From an uncultured Paraprevotella sp. (GTDB lineage Bacteria; Bacteroidota; Bacteroidia; Bacteroidales; Bacteroidaceae): a stretch of DNA of 64,000 nt. The position numbers and the translations under genes were made by a program. The stretch spans positions 1 to 64,000 of the forward strand of contig CAJUGV010000010.1 of assembly GCA_910586505.1 (NCBI GenBank), written 5' to 3'. Shown here in pieces: positions 1 to 6,166 of the stretch. The notes under the pieces were generated by a model. The model did no database searches. It saw nothing but the letters and a program-made list of their open reading frames with translations, and was not told the DNA's origin. Numbering within the stretch: the first letter of the stretch is position 1; every line of letters begins with the position of its first letter.

Positions 1-25
1 TACTAATTAAAAAGCAGTTGTAGAT

Positions 26-313
26 ATGAACAGAACAATTATTTCAATCGAAGTACAAGACAATGGTGGTAAGGAAGACAATATCATCTTCAGAGGAGAA
101 CGGAACAATCAGATTATGTTTGAGGAACAGTTTGATTATAAAGATGAAGATAAGCACTCTTTGCGTCTTCACCTTCTGAAAGGGCGATTTATGGAGAAGT
201 TTCCGAAACTTGGGGAAAGTTTAGGTATTCTTTGTATTCGTAAACTCTTCAATGATATAACGATACGGAGTAAAATGAAAGCTAATCCCGATTATAGAAC
301 ACTTGATAAATAA
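26..313 (+). CDS. Small hypothetical protein (95 aa)
   Basis: I do not recognise this family. The protein is soluble and highly charged, with no signal peptide or membrane segment; it opens with a beta-rich stretch (residues 3-32) followed by a Lys-rich helical part. The ATG at 26 is preceded by an A-rich element (ATTAAAAAGCAG at 6-17) that recurs before several other starts in this AT-rich block, which supports the start. It ends 6 bp before the next gene in the same frame, so the two are probably co-transcribed. The left window edge is only 25 bp upstream, so the transcription unit may begin outside. Confidence 0.6.
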   Translation: MNRTIISIEVQDNGGKEDNIIFRGERNNQIMFEEQFDYKDEDKHSLRLHLLKGRFMEKFPKLGESLGILCIRKLFNDITIRSKMKANPDYRTLDK

Positions 314-319
314 AACGTT

Positions 320-550
320 ATGAAAGCTCAAACAACATGGACTGCTTTAAGGCATCATCTCAAGGCAAATGGAATAACCGAACAACAATATTATGATTGG
401 TTATTAAAGAATACAACACCGCCTATCGTGGATGAAGTATTACGTCTTATCGTTAATCACGTTTATCATTCTGATGAGGAACGTCTGATTGCTCCACCTC
501 ATCTTCGAGTTGATAAAAATGGTAATTATCCGTTTCTACATCAGGAGTAA
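320..550 (+). CDS. Small hypothetical protein (76 aa)
   Basis: Unrecognised. It is a short soluble protein with an N-terminal helical region (TTWTALRHHLKANGITEQQY) that looks like a small helix-turn-helix or adaptor fold, then a C-terminal part rich in Pro, His and Arg. It follows the 95-aa gene with a 6-bp gap, suggesting one transcript. Its last ~100 bp overlap, tail to tail, a zinc-ribbon reading frame on the other strand (453-662). Both frames look protein-like, so either the overlap is real or one of the two is over-extended. Confidence 0.55.
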   Translation: MKAQTTWTALRHHLKANGITEQQYYDWLLKNTTPPIVDEVLRLIVNHVYHSDEERLIAPPHLRVDKNGNYPFLHQE

Positions 551-662
551 TTCCATTCATTCGTGCGAAAACAGGGCTTTGAATTATTTCACCGCAAACG
601 GAACATAGTTTATAAGTTCCTTTGTTTATCCATTTATGTTCGCAAGTTTTATTATTTTCCAT
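453..662 (-). CDS. Small zinc-ribbon protein (69 aa)
   Basis: The first ~30 residues carry a CxH/CxxC-type metal-binding pattern: Cys7 and His9, then CSVCGE around residues 21-26. This is typical of the many tiny zinc-ribbon proteins of phages and mobile elements. The rest is acidic and unstructured-looking. The convincing part (551-662) lies outside the neighbouring rightward gene; the C-terminal third is antisense to it. Its function is unknown. It faces away from abiH, with about 135 bp between the abiH stop and this start. Confidence 0.5.
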   Translation of the reverse strand: MENNKTCEHKWINKGTYKLCSVCGEIIQSPVFARMNGITPDVETDNYHFYQLEDEVEQSDVPHQNDKRD

Positions 663-798
663 AAAGTCTTTCTAATTGCTTAATTTCTACCAGTAAAGAT
701 AAGGATAAAAAACGAAAATAAGAGCAGAATGGCACAAGAAGGTTGTAAAAAGGGATTTAGAGAAAAAGAAGCTGTGATGACGAAACCAAGCACCACCT

Positions 799-2133
799 TT
801 ATTCCAAACTTTCCTCTTGAATCTCTCGCCCAGTTGTCGGAACCAACGGCAAACAATACTCCTTATTGACGACTTTATCTCGCATAGCTGCCTTGTCGTT
901 AAAATTACGCGAAAGATTCCGAATCAGTTGGCTGTAATCATCTGTGCCATCCTCTCGCTGATGGTAATAGACTTTTACGGAGATGCAGTTGCGATGCTCG
1001 AATAAGGTATTGAGTAGCGTGCGATCGGAGTTGCCGCACGAATGTCCCATGGTAATTACTTGATACGGCTCGGATTCAATAAAACCCAACAACTGACGGT
1101 AATTGCCTGTTTCATGATAGCGTACAGACTTGATATTTTCGAGAAAGTCATTGTCTTGTAACTTTTCAATCCGTTTGTAATCATCGTCCAAATCATCGCC
1201 ATAGCCGAAAATGATCGGGTTACGTTCATTGTTAAGTGCTCCATGAATGTCAATTATCTCATCGGCATCTCTTGCATATAATTGTTTTGCAGTCTGGGTA
1301 TAATTGAAATTCAAGATTAAGGTATTGGTAGGTGTGCAATAGGTTTCTTGAAAACGCTTGTCGGATAAATGTTTTGTGACATAGTCGTAAAGCTCTTCAT
1401 CTTTCGTGTGACAAGAAAGATAATTAGGGGCGTTTTCTATATCAATTTGAACAGCATCATCTTCTCCAATAGTGGTAATATTGTTAAAGATGGAATCGAT
1501 AAACATTGTCTGTTTTCCGAAAGCAACTTCTTTCGGATTAATTATACTGTCAAAAGCCCTTTGAATAGATGAAAATGGCTTCGTTTGCGTTTTTTGGAAT
1601 ACCTCTGTCAAATAGATTTCAAGTCGCTTTTTTACGACATCGAACTCTCGGTTCAATGCCCGAACCTTTTCACTTCGAATAACTGCATATTCTTCCGCAA
1701 GAAGTTCTTTCAATTTCCCATAATATTCGTTCTCAATGTCCACCCAGTTATTGAGAGAACAATAACCGGAAATATGCCCGAAGAATTTATTTTTGAAAGT
1801 GAGGCGAACCGAACCCTCATATCTCATATTAGTACCATCATTGAACATTGCAATCAACCATCGAACCTCATCGTAGGGAGCTGAATCCGATGGAGGGTAT
1901 GATGGTTCCGGCGTTTTATATTGCTTGTCCTGAAATACCTCAAATAGGACAAATTCATCTTCATACGGTGACGGACCAGAGATTAAATCCCAATGTTCCG
2001 CAAGCCAACGTTTATAGCCGTTGAATATATGACCGGAAACATTGATCCAATAGCTGTCTATAAAATCCCTGTATCCGGTTGCAAGACCATGTGCTTTGTC
2101 AAAACCGTTGCCTATGATAATAATTCTATTCAT
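799..2133 (-). CDS. AbiH-family abortive infection protein
   Basis: The 444-aa protein opens with MNRIIIIGNGFDKAHGL, the GNGFDxxHG signature of AbiH proteins. Further AbiH-like blocks follow: LNFNYTQT near residue 276 and IHG....IIFGYGDD near residue 295-312. AbiH proteins were described as lactococcal phage-abortive-infection factors and occur widely on mobile elements; the mechanism is unresolved. There is no signal peptide or membrane segment, so it should be cytoplasmic. The length matches the family and no frameshift is visible. It is transcribed away from a strongly structured RNA, and the two -7 elements form a palindrome (2209-2241). Location in an AT-rich, phage-like block fits a defence cargo gene. 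The family call is firm; activity is inferred. Confidence 0.85.
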   Translation of the reverse strand: MNRIIIIGNGFDKAHGLATGYRDFIDSYWINVSGHIFNGYKRWLAEHWDLISGPSPYEDEFVLFEVFQDKQYKTPEPSYPPSDSAPYDEVRWLIAMFNDGTNMRYEGSVRLTFKNKFFGHISGYCSLNNWVDIENEYYGKLKELLAEEYAVIRSEKVRALNREFDVVKKRLEIYLTEVFQKTQTKPFSSIQRAFDSIINPKEVAFGKQTMFIDSIFNNITTIGEDDAVQIDIENAPNYLSCHTKDEELYDYVTKHLSDKRFQETYCTPTNTLILNFNYTQTAKQLYARDADEIIDIHGALNNERNPIIFGYGDDLDDDYKRIEKLQDNDFLENIKSVRYHETGNYRQLLGFIESEPYQVITMGHSCGNSDRTLLNTLFEHRNCISVKVYYHQREDGTDDYSQLIRNLSRNFNDKAAMRDKVVNKEYCLPLVPTTGREIQEESLE

Positions 2134-2208
2134 GTAACTATTTATGAAATACTCATGATTTCGATTTTTGTTCTATTTGATAAAGAGCCGCTTTCAGCCA
2201 ATCTTTTA

Positions 2209-2241
2209 TGCAAAGATATGAATTTTCTCACTATCTTTGCA
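2209..2241. promoter_or_regulatory. Divergent promoter pair forming a 10-bp inverted repeat
   Basis: TGCAAAGATA (2209-2218) and TATCTTTGCA (2232-2241) are perfect inverted repeats 13 bp apart. Each arm contains a Bacteroidetes -7 element TATCTTTG, one facing left towards abiH and one facing right towards the structured RNA and the secreted-protein gene. The geometry implies that RNA polymerase binding on the two sides is mutually exclusive or shared, or that a dimeric regulator binds here. Promoter activity is inferred from sequence only. Confidence 0.5.
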
Positions 2242-2244
2242 CTG

Positions 2245-2450
2245 TTCTTTCGGGGACAGACATTGAGAAAACAAAAAGGAAGTGCCTTATACTCGTTGAA
2301 ATCGCCAAATTATCAAAGAGGTATATACAAGGCGCAGTGGACAGCTCATATATGGTGGGCTGCCTATCTGTGCGTATATACAGATGTTTGGCGATACCTA
2401 ACGAGTAGTACAGGGGCAGCCCACTTTCTTCAACCTATAAAACGTTGATA
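2245..2450 (+). ncRNA. Putative pseudoknotted non-coding RNA
   Basis: Downstream of a TATCTTTG promoter element (2232-2239) is a stretch without a convincing reading frame but with three strong complementarities. Helix A pairs 2291-2297 with 2400-2406 and 2301-2309 with 2387-2395 (16 bp with one internal loop). Helix B pairs 2355-2364 with 2415-2424 (10 bp, perfect, GC-rich). Hairpin C pairs 2366-2371 with 2380-2385. The order A-B-C-C'-A'-B' makes A and B cross, an H-type pseudoknot. A weak TCAAC/GTTGA hairpin and a T-run near 2430-2458 may end the RNA. I do not recognise the RNA class. No reverse transcriptase is nearby, which argues against a retron. It may be a free RNA or a long leader of the gene at 2505. 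Confidence 0.55.
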
Positions 2451-2504
2451 TGATTTTTACTCTTATCGGTTGCCTACAGAGTTATTCGTTAAAAATTCGC
2501 CATT

Positions 2505-3020
2505 ATGAAGAAAGTATTTTGTATCGTGACGTTAATCTTTTGTATTAACATTCTTTCCCATTCGCAAATCATTCGGGAATCAATTCCAGAGTTTGCCGAA
2601 AAGTTATTAACCCTCAATAAAGCATCGGCTAAGAGCGACATAGTTAATCGTGGTTTCGATGTGTTACCGCCTCGTACCCTAATATCGTTAGGGTACGATA
2701 AAGATAGTCTGGAAAATCTCATTGTAGGCATGGGAGATAGTAAAATAACCTGTAAGATTCAGGCTGATGTTACTGGACGAAACATAAAAAAGGTTACGGT
2801 TGGTGGCGTTCGATATTTGAATGCTAAGTATATGATAAATGAATATCAATCCGAAGGGTACGTTCTTGATGAAGAAAATAGTACAAGGAGTGAGTTAGTA
2901 TTTGTAAAACGAACAAACGAGTACATTTATATCGCTTTCGTAACATTTATGGTCAATCCGTATATGTGTATGTCTAATACTGAATTTCGGAGAGTTTCTC
3001 AGAAAGAGCAATCTAGATAA
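2505..3020 (+). CDS. Secreted hypothetical protein (171 aa), possibly interrupted
   Basis: Residues 1-20 form a clear Sec signal peptide (MKKVFCIVTLIFCINILSHS, then Q), so the product is exported to the periplasm or beyond. The mature part is mixed alpha/beta with no recognised domain. It lies directly downstream of the structured RNA. The frame ends at a TAA at 3018-3020 but stays open for another 60 codons (to 3203), giving an acidic, Trp-containing, lysine-ended stretch that reads like protein. The natural product could therefore be about 231 aa, cut by a nonsense mutation. The downstream piece has no ATG of its own. Confidence 0.55.
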   Translation: MKKVFCIVTLIFCINILSHSQIIRESIPEFAEKLLTLNKASAKSDIVNRGFDVLPPRTLISLGYDKDSLENLIVGMGDSKITCKIQADVTGRNIKKVTVGGVRYLNAKYMINEYQSEGYVLDEENSTRSELVFVKRTNEYIYIAFVTFMVNPYMCMSNTEFRRVSQKEQSR

Positions 3021-3203
3021 GAACAAACCGTTGATTTGAATGATTACTTTAATTCTAAAACTGGTTGGGATGACGATACTGATTGGAATGCTACTTCGAT
3101 AGACGATGAAGAATCACAAATCGCATTTGATAAAGTCCTTAAAAAGAACGGTATTTATTGGAGCGATAAAAAGAAAAGCTGGGTTAAGAAAGTTACAAAA
3201 TAA
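3021..3203 (+). pseudogene. In-frame 60-codon continuation of the secreted-protein gene
   Basis: Directly after the TAA at 3018-3020 the same frame continues without a stop to the TAA at 3201-3203. The peptide contains GWDDDTDWNATSIDDEES and ends KKSWVKKVTK, compositionally like real coding sequence. No ATG or GTG start exists in this frame after the stop, and the only candidate is a TTG at 3036 without a ribosome-binding site. Best explanation: a C-terminal domain orphaned by a point mutation. Stop readthrough and a separate TTG-started gene remain possible. A good hairpin terminator follows at 3226. Confidence 0.4.
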
Positions 3204-3225
3204 GCTCCGAGATTATATAAAGCAT

Positions 3226-3259
3226 AAAGGGAACGTCCTCACGGATTGTTCCCTTTTTT
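3226..3259 (+). terminator. Rho-independent terminator
   Basis: AAAGGGAAC (3226-3234) pairs with GTTCCCTTT (3248-3256) around a 13-nt loop, followed by a T-run. It closes the transcript of the secreted-protein gene and its downstream in-frame stretch, 22 bp after the second stop codon. Confidence 0.75.
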
Positions 3260-3346
3260 ATTCCAAACTTTCTTTGTATTTTCACGATGCTTACCACGGC
3301 AATCGTAAATCAAATTGGTATGTTAAACCATTAAAAACGAGAAAAT

Positions 3347-3424
3347 ATGGAAATAGATGTATTTCAATTTTCGTACTGGGACGGCTACCAAATGATAGCC
3401 GTTTACAGCAAACAACGTATCTGA
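3347..3424 (+). CDS. Very small protein (25 aa)
   Basis: An ATG at 3347 opens a 25-codon frame rich in aromatic residues (VFQFSYWDGYQMIAVYSKQR). It is bracketed by two good terminators (3226-3259 and 3458-3490), so it is the only frame available in its own short transcription unit. The start is preceded by ATTAAAAACGAG (3330-3341), five bases upstream, and the same element at the same spacing precedes the small membrane-peptide gene at 3992. The product has no recognised family. It could be a real micro-gene or the remnant of a longer one. Confidence 0.4.
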   Translation: MEIDVFQFSYWDGYQMIAVYSKQRI

Positions 3425-3457
3425 TACGTTCGTTCCCTCTATAATAGGGAGTGGAAG

Positions 3458-3490
3458 AAAGGGCAGGATTTACTTCTTGCCCTTTTTCTT
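3458..3490 (+). terminator. Rho-independent terminator
   Basis: AAAGGGCA (3458-3465) pairs with TGCCCTTT (3478-3485). The stem extends inward by about three more pairs and is followed by a pyrimidine/T-rich tail. It lies 34 bp after the stop of the 25-aa frame. Confidence 0.7.
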
Positions 3491-3558
3491 TTCCAGACTT
3501 CTCAATTATAATTTTCCCAAAGTTATACGATAGAGAAACCAATCAAGCGAATAGCCGT

Positions 3559-3936
3559 ATGAAACAAGAATTTTTAATGAAAATTGCGAATGAAATCAAT
3601 CGTCAAATAAGATGTGGCGTATCTATGAATGTTCAGATGTCATGGGGAGTATCGAAACGCATAGCCACGATATACGAGAATAAAGCCACGCTTGCATTAA
3701 GAGTAAGTGGCATATTGCACAAAGGTTGGGTGTACATCAGTTTGGATGAAGGTCGTGATTGCTATATCATAACGTTACTTTCTTCTGGAAAGAAGAAAGT
3801 TATATCTGTTCATGATGAAGTTTATTGCGAAGAACTTGGTAGCGTAATAGATAATCTTGTCGAACATAAGAAAGAATGGACGGATAAACAATACAAATCG
3901 CTGGCTTTAGCTGATAGTGAACAGAAAATGAGATAA
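3559..3936 (+). CDS. Hypothetical soluble protein (125 aa)
   Basis: Unrecognised. The frame is open from 3451, but that upstream part runs through the terminator, so the ATG at 3559 (MKQEFLMKIANEINRQIRCG) is the likely start; an ATG at 3577 is the alternative. The protein is alpha/beta with an amphipathic N-terminal helix, a central beta-rich stretch and a charged helical C-terminus (KKEWTDKQYKSLAL). There is no signal peptide or membrane segment. Its size and setting resemble the small accessory genes common on Bacteroidales phages and integrative elements. Confidence 0.6.
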   Translation: MKQEFLMKIANEINRQIRCGVSMNVQMSWGVSKRIATIYENKATLALRVSGILHKGWVYISLDEGRDCYIITLLSSGKKKVISVHDEVYCEELGSVIDNLVEHKKEWTDKQYKSLALADSEQKMR

Positions 3937-3991
3937 CATCACAATACACGCAAATAAAATATTTAGTATTAATCATTAAAAACGAATGAAG

Positions 3992-4078
3992 ATGGATATT
4001 ATTTGGGCCGTAATTTGTTTATCATGTATGATAATAGGAATTATTATCAAGATAATCCAAATATTAAATGAAAATTAA
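3992..4078 (+). CDS. Small single-pass membrane peptide (28 aa)
   Basis: The ATG at 3992 is preceded by ATTAAAAACGAA (3975-3986), exactly the element and spacing seen before the 25-aa frame at 3347. The product is essentially one hydrophobic helix (residues 3-22, Ile-rich, starting MDIIWAVICLSCMIIIG) with a short polar tail KIIQILNEN. Its role is unknown; phage holin-like, toxin-like or regulatory membrane peptides are possible. The next tiny frame starts inside its 3' end (ATG 4068). Confidence 0.4.
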   Translation: MDIIWAVICLSCMIIGIIIKIIQILNEN

Positions 4079-4124
4079 ATCAAGTGAGTTTGAGGCTTTA
4101 ATTATTGGATATTACCAAGAATAG
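4068..4124 (+). CDS. Tiny frame (18 aa), translation-coupled candidate
   Basis: An ATG at 4068 overlaps the last codons of the 28-aa membrane peptide gene and opens 18 codons (MKIKSSEFEALIIGYYQE). The composition looks protein-like, but the length alone gives little support. It might be the stub of a truncated gene. It is listed because of the overlapping start and the coding-like composition. Confidence 0.2.
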   Translation: MKIKSSEFEALIIGYYQE

Positions 4125-4136
4125 CACACAGGGATT

Positions 4137-4226
4137 ATGGTAATATATTTTTTCTGTTTCGCAATTATAATAGGTATGATAAAGGTCAAAAAGCTTATCT
4201 GCAAAAGAAGCCGTATATCTTTATAA
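4137..4226 (+). CDS. Second small membrane peptide (29 aa)
   Basis: The ATG at 4137 opens a 29-codon frame with a hydrophobic N-terminal helix (MVIYFFCFAIIIGMI) followed by a strongly basic tail (KVKKLICKRSRISL). By the positive-inside rule the tail should face the cytoplasm. It is followed after 15 bp by a hairpin terminator, consistent with being the last gene of a short transcript with the peptides at 3992 and 4068. No family is recognised. Confidence 0.35.
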   Translation: MVIYFFCFAIIIGMIKVKKLICKRSRISL

Positions 4227-4241
4227 ACGTAGCCATGTTCC

Positions 4242-4271
4242 AATAGCTTCAAGGCAGCGAAGCTATTTTTC
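4242..4271 (+). terminator. Rho-independent terminator
   Basis: AATAGCTTC (4242-4250) pairs perfectly with GAAGCTATT (4259-4267) around an 8-nt loop and runs into T5. It closes the small-peptide unit before the larger gene at 4303. Confidence 0.7.
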
Positions 4272-4302
4272 AAAAACGGAAATAACGATAAAAAGCAATA
4301 AT

Positions 4303-5256
4303 ATGAGTTGGTTAGAAGATATTCAGAACAATAGGAAACGTCAAGTTGAGCAAATGGCAAAAGCCTTTGGATATGACACTTCCACTATTCAGAAAGCAGA
4401 AGAGGAGGACATTTCGGAAGAGGAGGAAACTTCAAGCAAATCCAAAGATGGCGATGCGTATGCAGGTAAATCCGATATGTACAAAATGCGTATGTTAGGT
4501 TTGCGTAAATTCAATGGCCAAGACCAAAAGGAATATATTGGAGTTGAAGATACGGATAACTCCTATATTACTAATTTGGAGAATGGCGATATTATCATCA
4601 GCAAACTTTCCGAAGGATATTTAGTAAGCAAGTTTCCCGTAGATACCGAAAACGAAGAAGGTGACGAACAGGAAGCAACGGATTTATCAGAAGCAATAAA
4701 CGTGGCTCTGCAATTCAAGAATGATTTGGAGAATGTAAAGGAGCCTGAACAAATTATGTATAAGAAAACCCAAAAGGCTTTTGATGATGAAATCAATCCT
4801 TTTGAAAGGGAGGTATGGGAAGCAAGTCTTACCAAAGCCGAGCTTGATGAATTTGAGAAAGCCAAACATCAGGAGGGAGATATGCACCCCAATGGTAAAT
4901 GGGTATGGCGTCAATCTGCTAATGGTGGTAAGGGCGATTGGCGTGTAGCCAAACCAGGTGGTAGCAAAGTTACAAAAAAGAAAGAAGAAAGTGAAAAGAA
5001 TGGCGTAGGAGGAACGAATAATACAAAAGTCTCTGCTAAGAACAACGAATTGATACTATTAGAAGACATTTCAACCAAATTGTCCGATGTATCTGATCCT
5101 GCTATAAAAAAACTTAATAGCAAGGAAAAAATATTGTTGAATAAAATGAACATATCTTTATATGAAAGAATTGGCACAAGTTTGAACGCAGTTAAACCTA
5201 AGGAGGGGTACAAAGTTTCCAATGAAATAAAAAAGTATATTGAAACCGAGAGTTAA
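4303..5256 (+). CDS. Phage-like hypothetical protein (317 aa)
   Basis: Unrecognised in detail. The protein is soluble and very acidic in its first 50 residues, Lys/Glu-rich throughout, and has a distinctive Gly/Trp block around residues 196-215 (HPNGKWVWRQSANGGKGDWR), followed by a low-complexity Lys/Ser/Gly/Asn linker and a helical C-terminus. Similar HPNGKW...GGKGDWR blocks occur, from memory, in proteins encoded by phages of Bacteroidales. The ATG at 4303 has GATAAAAAGCAA upstream, like other starts in this block. The frame stays open for 23 codons after its TAA (to 5325), so the C-terminus may have been longer. It heads a three-gene rightward group ending at 7528. Confidence 0.6.
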   Translation: MSWLEDIQNNRKRQVEQMAKAFGYDTSTIQKAEEEDISEEEETSSKSKDGDAYAGKSDMYKMRMLGLRKFNGQDQKEYIGVEDTDNSYITNLENGDIIISKLSEGYLVSKFPVDTENEEGDEQEATDLSEAINVALQFKNDLENVKEPEQIMYKKTQKAFDDEINPFEREVWEASLTKAELDEFEKAKHQEGDMHPNGKWVWRQSANGGKGDWRVAKPGGSKVTKKKEESEKNGVGGTNNTKVSAKNNELILLEDISTKLSDVSDPAIKKLNSKEKILLNKMNISLYERIGTSLNAVKPKEGYKVSNEIKKYIETES

Positions 5257-5351
5257 GGCTGCTTTGTAAATGGTACGAATTTGAGACCAAACGTAAAGAA
5301 AGCATTAGCAAAAGAAGTAGGTATTTAACAGGAACAATAAATATTCAAGAT

Positions 5352-6164
5352 ATGAAAGATGGAAGAATTATTCAAGATGATTTGCATACTGCCGATAAGA
5401 TAGAAGCAGCACGCAAAGCAAGGGAGCGGCAAATCAATAAAGGTATTTGCTATGGAACAACACCTTCATTGGAAACGGATATAGAGAAAGCTGTACAAAG
5501 CCAAGAGTTCAATGCTAACGGTGGCGGTACAGACCTACTTTCTCCAGAAGTAGAAGATTTCAAGAAGCGATTGGAGAATACTACGGAAACGCAAGTTGAC
5601 CTTTATTTGCAAAGTATCCAGAAGCAGATGATATATCGTCCCAATGATGAGGCTCTTTTGCAAATGCGTTCCATTCTTTTAGATAAGAAGAATGAATTGC
5701 AAACAGGAGAGAAAGCCACGCTACAAGCATTGTCCGCTGCTCGTAAATCGAAAAGCGTAGTCTTATCGCCCGAAGACATTACGAATGGCAGTCGGGCACG
5801 AGACAAAGCTGTAAAGACTATTGCTGATACCCTGAAAGAAGAGTTTGGAGATATACAGGCAGACTTGAAAGATGGTGTACACCGTGGCGGTGGTATTCTG
5901 GTTTACAAGAATGCTAATATTACATGGGATAAAAATAATTCGGAAGATGTACCGCTTTTGGTTAACATTCCTGCTTCTTTCTCTAATCAGGATTTACAAG
6001 CAATCAAAACAAGAACCACGGAGCTTGCCAGACAATATGGTATGCACGTTCTTTTCGGACAGCGTACAGCGGATGCAATTTTATGGATAACCACCCGTGC
6101 CTATTATGATGAAGATGGTAATTGGCATGATGCGGTTGCAGAACAATCATTAAAGAATAAATAG
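5352..6164 (+). CDS. Phage-like hypothetical protein (270 aa)
   Basis: Unrecognised. It starts MKDGRIIQDDLHTADKIEAA and has a helical, Gln/Lys-rich N-terminal half (residues 10-145) with coiled-coil character. A C-terminal alpha/beta domain (from about residue 150) contains a Gly-rich turn (VHRGGGILVYKN) and an aromatic end (ILWITTRAYYDEDGNWHDAV). There is no signal peptide or membrane segment. It is followed after 2 bp by the next gene, so the two are translationally coupled. Context suggests a virion assembly or head/tail accessory protein, but this is inference from neighbourhood only. Confidence 0.55.
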   Translation: MKDGRIIQDDLHTADKIEAARKARERQINKGICYGTTPSLETDIEKAVQSQEFNANGGGTDLLSPEVEDFKKRLENTTETQVDLYLQSIQKQMIYRPNDEALLQMRSILLDKKNELQTGEKATLQALSAARKSKSVVLSPEDITNGSRARDKAVKTIADTLKEEFGDIQADLKDGVHRGGGILVYKNANITWDKNNSEDVPLLVNIPASFSNQDLQAIKTRTTELARQYGMHVLFGQRTADAILWITTRAYYDEDGNWHDAVAEQSLKNK

Positions 6165-6166
6165 TC

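Noticed and set aside
729..869. 46-codon rightward frame beginning MAQEGCKKGFREKEAVMT
   Set aside because: The A-rich element upstream is suggestive, but the second half is antisense to the abiH 3' end and nothing supports the protein; at most a truncated remnant.
2287..2426. Interpretation of the paired region as a retron RNA
   Set aside because: No reverse transcriptase gene lies nearby, and the outer complementarity crosses an inner helix instead of forming the simple retron a1/a2 end pairing.
1993..2448. Rightward 151-codon frame
   Set aside because: It starts antisense inside abiH, crosses the divergent promoter palindrome and then covers the paired RNA region. The RNA structure explains the sequence better.
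3106..3444. Rightward 112-codon frame
   Set aside because: It runs through the hairpin terminator at 3226-3259 in a different frame from the protein-like continuation of the secreted-protein gene. Its composition is not convincing.
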